From JAJPKK01 sp963787675 (GTDB lineage Bacteria; Pseudomonadota; Alphaproteobacteria; Rhizobiales; Xanthobacteraceae): 64,000 bases of DNA. The stretch is from positions 1,488,001 to 1,552,000 of the forward strand of contig CAWBDV010000003.1 in assembly GCA_963787675.1 (NCBI GenBank), read 5' to 3'. The number at the start of each line of letters is the position of its first letter. Position 1 is the first letter of the stretch. This document shows, piece by piece, positions 1-8,128 of this stretch. The position numbers were made by a program, and so were the translations under genes. Under the pieces are notes generated by a model, which was not told where the DNA came from, did no database searches, and was given only the letters and a program-made list of their open reading frames with translations.

Positions 1-276
1 ATGCACCCGGGCGAACTTCTGCGCGAGGAGATTTTGCCCGCGCTCAACCGGCCAAAGACCGAAATCGCCCGGCTGCTGGGCGTATCGCGCCAAACCCTTT
101 ATGACCTCATCGAAGAGAAGCAGCCGGTAACGCCCGTCATGGCCTTGCGGCTTGGAAAGCTCTGCGGAAATGGTCCCGATCTGTGGCTCAATCTGCAGAA
201 GCGATACGACCTCCATCACGCGGAGCGGCAGTTCGGCAGCAAGATCAAAGCCATTCCGACGCTCGAAGCGGTGTGA
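1..276 (+). CDS. higA: HigA-family antitoxin (Xre-type helix-turn-helix), start possibly outside window
   Basis: A 91-residue DNA-binding protein of the HigA/VapI addiction-module family. It opens with the family signature HPGELLREEIL and carries a helix-turn-helix over about residues 20-45 (TEIARLLGVSRQTLYDLI). HigA antitoxins bind their cognate HigB mRNA interferase and repress the operon. The window begins exactly at an ATG, and family members usually have several residues before HPGE, so the true start may lie upstream; the toxin gene normally precedes the antitoxin and would also lie outside the window. It ends 14 bases before the start of the Bug protein. A second, different higBA locus lies at 42.3-43.0 kb. 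Confidence 0.8.
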   Translation: MHPGELLREEILPALNRPKTEIARLLGVSRQTLYDLIEEKQPVTPVMALRLGKLCGNGPDLWLNLQKRYDLHHAERQFGSKIKAIPTLEAV

Positions 277-290
277 ACAAGAAGCCGGCA

Positions 291-1286
291 ATGTCGGCCG
301 GGATATTCATGACGTCTCTATCTCGCGCCCACCTCATCTGCGTTTGCGCGTTGTATCTCGTTGCCGCCTTTACGCCTGTTCATGCCCAGGATTGGCCGAC
401 CCGGTCGGTGAAGATTCTGATCCCGTTTGGGCCTGGTTCGACGCCTGATCTTGTCGGGCGCATCATCGCCGAACGGCTGCAGCAGAAGCTCGGTCAGCCG
501 TTCGTTGTCGAGGACAAGCCGGGCGCGAGCGGCAATCTCGGTACCGAGGCGATCGCCAGAGCCGAGCCCGACGGCTACACCCTCGGCATCAGCATCGCCG
601 GTCCGCTTGCGATCAACGCGCTCTTGTTCAGCAAGCTGCCGTACGATCCGCGCAAGGATTTCACCTACATCACGCTGCTGGTGACGCAGCCGAGTGTGCT
701 TGTCATCAACGCGGGCCTCGGCGTCGAGACGGTGCCGCAACTCGTCGCGCTTCTGAAGCAGAGCCCGGGCAAGTTCAATTTCGGCTCGATCGGCAACGGC
801 TCCATTTCGCATCTCGCGATGGCGGCGATTGCGCTCGCGAGCGGAACCGAGATCGTGCACATTCCCTATACGAGTTCGCCGCAGGCGATGACCGCATTGC
901 TGCGCGGCGAAGTGCAGATCGCCTGCCTGCCGGCGGCCGGTGTCGCGCCGCAACTCGCGTCCGGCGAAATCCGCGTTCTCGCGGTGACGACGGCCGAGCG
1001 CTCCGCCCTCTTTCCGGGGATTCCCACGCTGAAGGAGAACGGCATCGACGTCGAGGTCGATACCTGGATGGGCCTGGTTGGCCCGGCGCGCTTGCCGGAT
1101 GCGATCGCCGCTCGTGTCGCAAACGAGGTTGCCAGCGTAATCACCGCAGCGGATGTCCGCGGCAAGCTTGTCACGCAATTCATGGAGCCGATACCATCGA
1201 CTCCGGCCGCATTCCGCGCCCGCATCGACGCCGACCTCGCCCGCTGGGCGCCCGTGATCCGGGCCGCAAACATCAGGGTGAATTAA
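291..1286 (+). CDS. Bug/TctC-family tripartite tricarboxylate transporter substrate-binding protein
   Basis: Periplasmic solute-binding protein of the Bug (TctC) family, about 331 residues. An N-terminal signal peptide ends near VHA-QDWPTRSVK, followed by the usual motifs IPFGPGSTPDLVGR, VEDKPGASGNLGTEA and PDGYTLG. Bug proteins capture small carboxylates and aromatic acids for TctAB-type transporters, but no tctA or tctB gene lies in the window, so the partner and ligand are unknown. The reading frame is open from further upstream, but that part overlaps higA; the ATG at 291 (alternative 309) starts directly before the signal peptide. It is convergent with the PQQ dehydrogenase gene downstream. 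Confidence 0.9.
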   Translation: MSAGIFMTSLSRAHLICVCALYLVAAFTPVHAQDWPTRSVKILIPFGPGSTPDLVGRIIAERLQQKLGQPFVVEDKPGASGNLGTEAIARAEPDGYTLGISIAGPLAINALLFSKLPYDPRKDFTYITLLVTQPSVLVINAGLGVETVPQLVALLKQSPGKFNFGSIGNGSISHLAMAAIALASGTEIVHIPYTSSPQAMTALLRGEVQIACLPAAGVAPQLASGEIRVLAVTTAERSALFPGIPTLKENGIDVEVDTWMGLVGPARLPDAIAARVANEVASVITAADVRGKLVTQFMEPIPSTPAAFRARIDADLARWAPVIRAANIRVN

Positions 1287-1317
1287 AAAGCGTATTTCGA
1301 TCTGCTGTATTTTGATC

Positions 1318-1331
1318 GTCGCGGCCGCGAC
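1318..1331. repeat. 14-bp perfect palindrome between convergent genes
   Basis: GTCGCGGCCGCGAC is a perfect palindrome lying between the ends of the convergent Bug and PQQ-dehydrogenase genes, followed at once by another GCGGCC. It could fold as a small hairpin that ends transcription from either side, but there is no T-run, so a terminator role is only a guess. Confidence 0.4.
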
Positions 1332-1372
1332 AAGCGCGGCCACGACTTGGTGTGCTGACCGCTAAAGCGCCG

Positions 1373-3106
1373 TCACAGTCCGAAGACGAACAGCATCGTC
1401 TGGTTGCGCATGTCGCGCAGTTCCGGGGTCAGGCCGAGCCTTGCCTTGGAGAATTGGCTCAGCCCCGACAGAATCGCCACGTACTGCTTGCCGCCCGCCT
1501 CGAAGGTCATCGGCGGTGCGTTGAAGCCGTTGCCGACGTTGATCTTCCACAGCGGCTCAAGTGTCGTGTCGTCATAGGCGATGAACGTTCCGTCGCCGAG
1601 CCCCGTGAACAGCAGGCCGCCCGCGGTCGTCAGCGCAGCGCTGAAGTTCGGGTAGGTCGAGCGGACCTTGTTCTTGATCTCGCCGGTGAAGGGATCGGCG
1701 AGGATGATTTCCGACTCGGTTCGCGCCACAGCGGTAAAGCGGCCGCCCAGCATCGCCCCGCCCGCGTTCTTGAGCTGGTCCGGCGTCACCGTCGCTTCGA
1801 TGCACGTCGGTCGCGACGGGATGTAGATCATCTTGGTCTTCGGGCTATACGACGCCGACCAGTAATTGTTGCCGCCCTCCTGCGATGGGCAGAGCTTCTT
1901 GGTGGGGTCCGTGAGGGTCATGCCCTGCACGCCCGAATAAAGCTGGATGTCCTTCTTCGGATCGTAATCGAGCGGACGGCCCGTTTTCTGATCGATGCCC
2001 TTCGTCCAGGTGATGTTGTCCATGTAGGGCTTCGCCAGCACGGTCTGCCCGTTGGCGCGCTCGAACAAATAGAGGAAGCCGTTGCGGCCGGAATGGGTGA
2101 TGAGCTTGTGCGGCTGGCCGTTGAGCACGCCATCGATGAGGATGTGCGTGCCGGCCTCATCGTAGTCCCACATGTCGCCGGGCGTGTACTGGTGATACCA
2201 GTTCATCTTGCCGGTGTCGGGGTCCCACGAAATCAGGCTGTCGGTGTAGAGGTTGTCGCCCGGCCGATAATACGCATTCAACATCGGCACCGGATTGCCG
2301 GTGCCCCACAGCACCTGGTTGGTGGCGACATCATATGAGCCGGTGACCCACATCGCGGCGCCGCCGGTCTGCCATGCGTTGTTGTGATCCTTCCAGGTCT
2401 CGGATCCAGGCTCGCCCGGGGCAGGCACCGTATATTTCCGCCACACCTGCTTGCCGGTCGCGCCGTCGAGCGCGGCGATGAAATCGCGTACGCCGCGGTC
2501 GCCGCCGGCGCCGCCGATGATGATCTTGTCTTTCACCGGCAAGGGCGCGGCGGTGAGTTGCAGGTCGGGCTGGCCGTCGCCGAGATTGGTTTCCCAAACG
2601 ACCTTGCCCGTTTCCTTGTTGGTGGCGATGACGCGCGCCGGATAGCTGGCGACGCTGATGACCAAATTGCCCCACAGCGCGGCGCCGCGATTGGACAGCG
2701 GCAGCTTCTCCTGCCCGGGATCCATGCGCCACACGATGCGGCCGACATCGCCCGAGCGGCCGTCGATCTTGTAGAGCACGCCCCATTGATCGACGACGTA
2801 GAGGAAGCCGTCTTCTGCCAACGGCGTCGACTCGAGGTTCTCGTTGATCGCGGTGCCGCCGATCGCAACCGAATAGGCGAACTTCAGCGACTTCACATTG
2901 GCTTTGTTGATCTTGTCGAGCGGCGAGAAGCGCTGCGCGTCATAGGTGCGGTGATTCAACAGCCAGTTCTGCGGTTCGCGATCGGCGTTGATGAGCCGAT
3001 CCGCGGTCACATCGGCGGCGAGCGCCAAACTTGCCAAGCCAAGAGTCGCCAAACCAAGAACTGTGCTCGCGAGCAGCGCCGCCACAGCGCCCTGACGTCG
3101 ATTCAT
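1373..3106 (-). CDS. PQQ-dependent (quinoprotein) alcohol dehydrogenase
   Basis: A 577-residue periplasmic quinoprotein alcohol dehydrogenase: signal peptide 1-30 (cleavage after ALALA), then an eight-bladed beta-propeller of the methanol/ethanol dehydrogenase family. The stretch YTPGDMWDYDEAG aligns with the active-site region of methanol dehydrogenases; Asp314 fits the catalytic base, and Asp316 sits two residues on, where lanthanide-dependent XoxF/PedH-type enzymes have Asp and calcium enzymes have Ala or Ser. The adjacent-cysteine disulfide found near residue 104 in MxaF/ExaA is absent. There is no fused cytochrome c domain (no CxxCH), so an external electron acceptor is needed. A good ribosome site (GGAGGGAACAC) precedes the ATG. 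It lies 31 bases after the amidohydrolase gene, probably in one operon. Confidence 0.9.
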   Translation of the reverse strand: MNRRQGAVAALLASTVLGLATLGLASLALAADVTADRLINADREPQNWLLNHRTYDAQRFSPLDKINKANVKSLKFAYSVAIGGTAINENLESTPLAEDGFLYVVDQWGVLYKIDGRSGDVGRIVWRMDPGQEKLPLSNRGAALWGNLVISVASYPARVIATNKETGKVVWETNLGDGQPDLQLTAAPLPVKDKIIIGGAGGDRGVRDFIAALDGATGKQVWRKYTVPAPGEPGSETWKDHNNAWQTGGAAMWVTGSYDVATNQVLWGTGNPVPMLNAYYRPGDNLYTDSLISWDPDTGKMNWYHQYTPGDMWDYDEAGTHILIDGVLNGQPHKLITHSGRNGFLYLFERANGQTVLAKPYMDNITWTKGIDQKTGRPLDYDPKKDIQLYSGVQGMTLTDPTKKLCPSQEGGNNYWSASYSPKTKMIYIPSRPTCIEATVTPDQLKNAGGAMLGGRFTAVARTESEIILADPFTGEIKNKVRSTYPNFSAALTTAGGLLFTGLGDGTFIAYDDTTLEPLWKINVGNGFNAPPMTFEAGGKQYVAILSGLSQFSKARLGLTPELRDMRNQTMLFVFGL

Positions 3107-3137
3107 GTGTTCCCTCCATCTACATTTTTTTAACGAG

Positions 3138-4532
3138 CTAACACATCGGCCAGATCGATGCCACGGCTTGTTCGAGTCCGGTGCGCCTAACGAGCGAAGT
3201 CGCCCGGTCTTGCGCCTCCTCGTAGAGATCGTGTTCGTTGAGCGTCAGCACTTTGCCGCCGCGCATGAGAATCTTGCCATCGACGATGACGGTGTCGGCG
3301 CACCCGCCGTGCGCGCAATAGACAAGGTTCGCAATCGGATTGTGAACGGGCTGCCACTCGGGCCGCATGATGTCGAGCAGCGTGACGTCGGCTTTCTTGC
3401 CGACTTCGAGCGAGCCGAGATCCCGATCCCAGTGCATGCACCGCGCGCCGTTGATCGTCAGCATCTCGACCGCCGTCTCGGGGCGCAGCACTTTCGGATC
3501 GAGGCGGGCTTCATGCAGGCCGCCGACGATGAGAAACGCCTGGCGGATCGCGTCGAGATAGTTGCTCGACATGGCCGAATCCGACCCCAGCGACAAGGCA
3601 AGACCAAGTTCAAGCATTTCGGGTGTCTTGCCGTGGCTGATGTTGCCCATGGCCTGATGCATGGAGGCGCTCGGCGCGAGCGAAATCTTCACGTCCCGCT
3701 TCTGCAGCATGTGCAGTTCTTTCGCATCCACCCAACCCATGTGGAGCAGCAGCATGTTCGGCCCGAGCAATCCCAGCTTTTCGAGCCGGGCGATGTCGCC
3801 CATGCCGTACTTCAAATGCGAGGCGACGGTTTCGTCGCGATTCTCGCAGGCGTGACCGATGATGCCGACACCGCGCTTCTCGGCGAGCTTACCCATTCGC
3901 CGCAGCAATTCGTCCGACATTGCGACCGGCACGCGGATCGAGAACCACGCCTTCAGGCGGCCGTCGAGCGCGCCTTCGAACTCGGCGACCATTTCGTCGG
4001 CGCGCTCGAGCGCGTCGTCAGTCGGCTCGAAGAAGCCTTTCGGAAGGTTGCCCATCGTCGTTTGGCCCATATCGAACACCGTTCGCGCAATCATGCCGCG
4101 CATGCCGCTCTCTTTGACGGCCTGGGCGGTCTCGGCGCTGAAGTAGCTGCCGGGATCGGCAAAGCACGCGGTGCCGGCGCGGATCATCTCAAGCTGCGCA
4201 AGCCGCGCCGCGCACAGCGCATCGCCCTTGTCCATGTGCGCCTCGACCGGCCACAGGCGACGGAACAGCCGCTCCGGTCCCGAATAGGCTTCATCGCCGC
4301 AGCTGCGTCCGAGCTGCTGGGAATTGTGCACGTGGGTATCGAAGACCCCAGGCAGTGCGAGCTTGCCACGTCCCTCGATCACCTCGTCGCCGGGATTGAT
4401 CGGAAATTCATGTGTCTTGCCGACGGCGACGATGCGGTCATTCTGAATGACCAGCGCGCCGTCGCGGATGATCCGGCGCGTCGGATCAACCGTGACGAGA
4501 TAGTCGATGTTGGCGATGACAAGTCGAGGCAT
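3138..4532 (-). CDS. Amidohydrolase of the cytosine/guanine/S-adenosylhomocysteine deaminase type
   Basis: A metal-dependent amidohydrolase of about 464 residues (ATZ/TRZ and MtaD group). Metal ligands are visible: the HxH motif in FDTHVHNSQ (H67, H69), a later His in IIGHACENRD, a His in LLLHMGW and the Asp in LGSDSAMS. Such enzymes deaminate or dechlorinate ring heterocycles; the substrate cannot be told from sequence. The start is set at MPRLVIANIDYL, preceded by GGAG at a suitable distance; an in-frame start 45 bases upstream exists but adds residues not typical of the family. It is co-directional with the PQQ dehydrogenase and divergent from a Bug protein, which suggests a catabolic unit with its own binding protein. 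Confidence 0.88.
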   Translation of the reverse strand: MPRLVIANIDYLVTVDPTRRIIRDGALVIQNDRIVAVGKTHEFPINPGDEVIEGRGKLALPGVFDTHVHNSQQLGRSCGDEAYSGPERLFRRLWPVEAHMDKGDALCAARLAQLEMIRAGTACFADPGSYFSAETAQAVKESGMRGMIARTVFDMGQTTMGNLPKGFFEPTDDALERADEMVAEFEGALDGRLKAWFSIRVPVAMSDELLRRMGKLAEKRGVGIIGHACENRDETVASHLKYGMGDIARLEKLGLLGPNMLLLHMGWVDAKELHMLQKRDVKISLAPSASMHQAMGNISHGKTPEMLELGLALSLGSDSAMSSNYLDAIRQAFLIVGGLHEARLDPKVLRPETAVEMLTINGARCMHWDRDLGSLEVGKKADVTLLDIMRPEWQPVHNPIANLVYCAHGGCADTVIVDGKILMRGGKVLTLNEHDLYEEAQDRATSLVRRTGLEQAVASIWPMC

Positions 4533-4717
4533 AGGCGACGAAGCTCCAAGTTTCCCGGCAACTGCCCTTAGAGGCAATCTCGACAGCGCAACGATTTAGG
4601 CGCAATGTCCGCTCGCCCGCAACACCGGCCCGATCGAATCCGCGCGCCGCAAGCGTGCTGGCTTGATGGTTGCGCGTTCCTGTTGCGCATCGCGTGAAGG
4701 ACGCTTCGGAGAACTCC

Positions 4718-5692
4718 ATGAAATTTCCGCGCCGTCGATTTCTGCAGTTGGCAGCCGGTGCTTCGGCATTTCCACTTTGTCGCGTCGCAAGAGCCGACAC
4801 CTATCCGTCACGGCCGGTGCATTTGCTCGTTGGTTATGCCGCCGGCGGCGTCAACGATATCGTGGCGCGGCTCACCGGGCAGATGGTCTCCGAGCTGCTT
4901 GGCCAACAATTCATCGTCGAAGATCGCCCTGGTGCCGGCAGCAACCTCGCTACCGAAGCGGTCGTGCGCGCAGCTCCCGATGGCTACACTTTGCTTGAGG
5001 CTTCGACCTCGAACGCGTGGAACGCGACGCTCTATCAGAACCTCAAGTTCGATTTCATCCGCGACATCGCACCGGTCGCGAGTACGGTCAAAACCTACAA
5101 TGTGATGATCGTCAATTCCGCATTTCCGGCGACAACCGTTCCCGAGTTCATCGCCTATGCCAAGGCCAATCCGGGCAAGATCAACATGGGGTCGGCCGGT
5201 TCGGGAAGCTCACCGCACCTTTATGGAGAGCTTTTCAAGGCGTTGACCGGCGTCGACATGATTACGGTGCATTATCGCGGTGACGGCCCTGCGATACCCG
5301 AACTCATCGCCGGGCGAATCCAGGTCATGTTCGGCTCTGTCGTGACTTGGATTGAACAAATCAAGGCGGGCAAAGTGCGGGCATTGGCGGTGACCAGCGC
5401 AACGCGGACCCAACTCTTGCCGGACCTTCCGCCGATCGGAGAATTCGTGCCTGGCTACGACGGCATCGGCTGGCAGGGAATCGGGGCACCAAAAGGCACG
5501 CCAGCGGAAATCGTCGACAAGCTCAATGGCGCGATCAATGCCGGACTTGCCGATCCCAAATTCAAGTCCCGCTTCAACGAGCTGGGCGCGGAGACATTCA
5601 CCGGTTCGCCCGCTGATTTCGGCAAGTTCGTCGCCGATTATACCGAGACATGGGCAAAGGTCATCCGCGCGGCAGGCGTCAAGGCCGAATAG
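4718..5692 (+). CDS. Bug/TctC-family substrate-binding protein with Tat-like signal
   Basis: A Bug-family solute-binding protein of 324 residues. The N-terminus MKFPRRRFLQLAAG contains a twin-arginine motif, suggesting export in folded form; cleavage is probable after VARA. Family motifs follow: GYAAGGVNDIVAR, VEDRPGAGSNLATEAV and PDGYTLL. The ATG at 4718 has GGAG 7 bases upstream; the in-frame start at 4670 would hide the signal peptide. It is divergent from the amidohydrolase/PQQ dehydrogenase operon, so its ligand may be the substrate of those enzymes (inference). No TctA/TctB membrane partner is nearby. Confidence 0.9.
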   Translation: MKFPRRRFLQLAAGASAFPLCRVARADTYPSRPVHLLVGYAAGGVNDIVARLTGQMVSELLGQQFIVEDRPGAGSNLATEAVVRAAPDGYTLLEASTSNAWNATLYQNLKFDFIRDIAPVASTVKTYNVMIVNSAFPATTVPEFIAYAKANPGKINMGSAGSGSSPHLYGELFKALTGVDMITVHYRGDGPAIPELIAGRIQVMFGSVVTWIEQIKAGKVRALAVTSATRTQLLPDLPPIGEFVPGYDGIGWQGIGAPKGTPAEIVDKLNGAINAGLADPKFKSRFNELGAETFTGSPADFGKFVADYTETWAKVIRAAGVKAE

Positions 5693-6061
5693 TCCCGGCT
5701 GTGGAGGACATGATGGAGCGACGCTGTGCTTTGGACGCGCGTCCGGTAAGTAAACCGGCCCTTCTCATTCCGGCGGCTATGGCAAGGCAAAACGACTGCG
5801 AGCTGTGGGACGCGATCTTGAGAGATCAGTGAGTGCTCTCAGCCTCTCGCCAATGGACGAAAGGCTCTGAAGTCAGCATAATGTTGACACCCGGCGGAGG
5901 TGTTCGGCGAATACGCGAGACAAGATTGTGGAGCGGGCGCGGCCCAGACCGCGTCCTCCCGGTCGGCATTTCGACCGATTGAGAACAAGCTCTCCGCAAC
6001 GCGCAATCACCGAGCCCTCGAAGACAAGGGGCCCTCCCCGGCGAACATCAAGACGTTTGCG
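5693..6061. other. Intergenic region without a convincing gene
   Basis: A 369-base stretch between the Bug gene and the CHRD pseudogene. The only candidate is a 40-codon frame at 5710-5832 (+) starting MMERRCALD behind GGAGG, with no recognisable relatives, so it is not called as a gene. I see no strong hairpin, RNA or promoter signal here. Confidence 0.4.
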
Positions 6062-6500
6062 CTATTTCACCACCTGGCCGCGTATCTCGCCGCCCTTGTT
6101 CGCTTCGGTGTGGATGTTGAAGTACAGCTTGCCGGCCATGAGCTCCGCTGCCTGAGCATCGGTCAGCGTCGCTGTTCCCTTGATCGGGCTCGCGACACTT
6201 CCCTGAACCGGAATGACGACGGGCGCATTCTTGCCGGCGTCCGCGGGCCCGTGGAAATGCGCCATCGTGGCGTTGCCGGTCAGGCCCGAATAGTTCGCCG
6301 TATAGGACAGCTGCTTCGAGGCCGTGTCGTAGGTGGCTTCCAAAGTGCCGGTCGCGGTGCTCGGATTAGGAGGAACCTCCTCGGATGACTTGAGATTGAC
6401 CTTGTACGTGATTGTCTCCGCCGATGCGATGCGAAGGCATCGCGAGCAGCGCTAAGATCGAAACTCCCGCCAGCGTCATCCTCGAACTTATGGCAACCAT
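6062..6500 (-). pseudogene. CHRD-domain secreted protein, split by a +1 frameshift
   Basis: The C-terminal part encodes a clear CHRD (chordin-like) domain: VNLKSSEEVPPNPS, MAHFHGPADAG, YFNIHTEA and GGEIRGQVV. The expected start, a signal peptide beginning MVAISSRMTLAG behind a strong GGAGGAAACC ribosome site, is in a different frame. The shift falls around 6427-6440, in the short direct repeat GCATCGCATCG. The domain frame has a TAG upstream and no standard start codon before an internal TTG at 6343. The full span is one base more than a multiple of three. Joined, the product would be about 145 residues, the usual size for a single-CHRD exported protein. It is either a recent pseudogene or an assembly error. 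Confidence 0.8.
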
Positions 6501-6686
6501 GGTTTCCTCCATTTTTGTTGGACACTCGAATTTCGCATACGCCCATCGCGCATCCAGTGATTTGTTCTTGAAACGCGCTAGCAGCGCCCAAAGTTCGGTA
6601 TCCGACCGACGAGCGCATGGCGCAATAGCCCAATAAACTCAAACATCAGACCCGCGAGGAGCGGCCGCGATCTGGCAGGGTTTGAA

Positions 6687-7403
6687 TCAAAACCGCGTCG
6701 TGATGTCCGTCAGCCACTGAGGCGATGCGTTGACCAACGCCGTCTCGATGGACTTGTCCGCTCCGGTGACGACGAGTGCGCCGATCGCAATGAACAAAAT
6801 CCCGAGCCCCGCCTTCATGCCTTGACCCGCCGCCGCGAGCCGTCCGCGCCATCGCAACATGGTCTCGCGCGAAAGCAGTCCGAACGCCAGCAGCGGCAGC
6901 GCAGCGCCGAGGCCGAAGACGAACATGGTCGCGGCGACCTGGCCGAGATCACGGCCCTGCGCCGCCAGCACCGATGCGGCTCCAAGCGTCGGACCGACGC
7001 AGGGGCTCCATACCGCGCCGAGCATCGCGCCGACCCAAAACTGGCCCGACAGACCGCTGCCGCGATGGCCGTCGAACCGCTGACCGACCCAGGTCATCAT
7101 CGGTCCGCCCGCCGTCGCAAGCCGTGCGGCCACGCGCGGCAGAATGAGAACAAAGCCTACCGCGATCATCAGCACTGCCGCCACGTAGCGAAAGAGGTCG
7201 GCATCAAGGCCGATGGAAAAGCCGATGGTCGCGACGAACAAACCGATGATGACGAACGACAGCGCGAGCCCGACCGCGAGCGCGACCGGGCCCCATCTCT
7301 GCTCCGATGCCGCTGCCCCGAGAACGATCGGGACAACAGGCAACACGCAGGGGGACAAGATCGACAGCATGCCGGCCATGAAGGCCAGCACGATGCTTCC
7401 CAT
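6687..7403 (-). CDS. ccdA: CcdA-type thiol-disulfide electron transfer membrane protein
   Basis: A 238-residue polytopic membrane protein of the CcdA/DsbD-beta family, with about six transmembrane helices. The two redox cysteines lie in the paired motifs SILSPCVLPVVP (C19) and VWSPCVGPTLG (C135), near-symmetrical as the family requires. CcdA carries reducing equivalents from cytoplasmic thioredoxin across the membrane to a periplasmic thioredoxin-like partner. The thioredoxin gene just upstream on the same strand (19-base gap) is the obvious partner. The start is the first ATG (7403); a TTG three codons earlier is possible. The gene is shorter than DsbD and has no fused thioredoxin domain. 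Confidence 0.92.
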   Translation of the reverse strand: MGSIVLAFMAGMLSILSPCVLPVVPIVLGAAASEQRWGPVALAVGLALSFVIIGLFVATIGFSIGLDADLFRYVAAVLMIAVGFVLILPRVAARLATAGGPMMTWVGQRFDGHRGSGLSGQFWVGAMLGAVWSPCVGPTLGAASVLAAQGRDLGQVAATMFVFGLGAALPLLAFGLLSRETMLRWRGRLAAAGQGMKAGLGILFIAIGALVVTGADKSIETALVNASPQWLTDITTRF

Positions 7404-7422
7404 CGTCAACAAGTGAGGTCTC

Positions 7423-7815
7423 TTACAGAACCTTGTTCAGTAGCGCAGCAATCGAGGCCGCATTGGAGTCTCCGACCGAGCGGCCTTCCTCCTTCTCGCC
7501 CTTGAACGATATGAGGGTCGATTGCTTCTGGGCGCCAAAGCGGCGGACGAGGTCCTTCTGGCTATCGAAGTCGATGGTGAAATAAACGAGATCCTTGAAC
7601 TTCGGCTCGGCCATCAGTTCGCTGAGGATCGGCTTCTGCGCCTTGCAGATCGGACACCACGTCGCGTGAATGGCAATGAAGATCGGCTTGCCGGCCTTCT
7701 GCGCAGCCGCGAAAGCCGCATCATCGAACGGCAGCGTCGTGGTGGCGCTTGCCGGCGCCACGACAATCGTACCGGCAGCGATGGCACTAAGGATGACTGA
7801 GCGACGTGACAGCAT
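7423..7815 (-). CDS. Periplasmic thioredoxin-family protein
   Basis: A 130-residue exported thioredoxin-fold protein. The N-terminus MLSRRSVILSAIAAG is a Tat-like signal with probable cleavage after APASA. The active site is WCPIC (C54, C57), and a VYFTIDFDSQKDL strand follows. It should accept electrons from CcdA and reduce periplasmic disulfides. The start at 7815 has GGAGG upstream; the in-frame start at 7860 adds an untypical leader. It forms an operon with ccdA and is transcribed away from a pair of cysteine-containing secreted DUF4344 proteins. An FNR/FixK box in the shared upstream region points to control by oxygen. Confidence 0.9.
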   Translation of the reverse strand: MLSRRSVILSAIAAGTIVVAPASATTTLPFDDAAFAAAQKAGKPIFIAIHATWCPICKAQKPILSELMAEPKFKDLVYFTIDFDSQKDLVRRFGAQKQSTLISFKGEKEEGRSVGDSNAASIAALLNKVL

Positions 7816-7981
7816 TTGAAGGGGCCCTCCGCCTTTTTGTGAAGGCCTGCGGCGTATCACGAAGACGGTTCAGGCTCAATGTGGTGTGCCTCATGCTCAC
7901 GCTTGTGTGATCGCACAGTCTGCTATCCGCCATGCGCAGCCTTGCCCCGGGTCGACGAAGCTCGACCTCACTCCGCGGGTT

Positions 7982-7995
7982 TTGATTAACATCAA
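7982..7995. promoter_or_regulatory. Perfect FNR/FixK-type anaerobox
   Basis: TTGATTAACATCAA matches the FNR/FixK consensus TTGAT-N4-ATCAA exactly. It lies in the 313-base region (7816-8128) between the divergent thioredoxin/ccdA operon and the DUF4344 pair, 166 bases from the first start and 133 from the second. In this order FixK2 and FnrL activate genes at low oxygen through such sites. Which promoter it serves cannot be decided without a transcription start; the rest of this region shows no other feature. Confidence 0.75.
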
Positions 7996-8128
7996 TTTCG
8001 TCAAGCGAGTTCGAGGATAGGAGCAGCGTGGTAGCGTGTCGTTGCCATCATGGCGCCACGTCCGCAAGTGCATCGGCTCAGCCCTGATGCAAGACGATGC
8101 CGCCACAGATCAGAAAAGGATTTCTCGC

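Noticed and set aside
1352..4571. Plus-strand open frames of 328, 249 and 488 codons opposite the PQQ dehydrogenase and amidohydrolase
   Set aside because: Antisense shadows in high-GC DNA; the minus-strand proteins have clear motifs and ribosome sites.
5710..5832. A 40-codon frame starting MMERRCALD behind GGAGG
   Set aside because: No similarity to anything recognised and mixed composition; too little support to call a gene.
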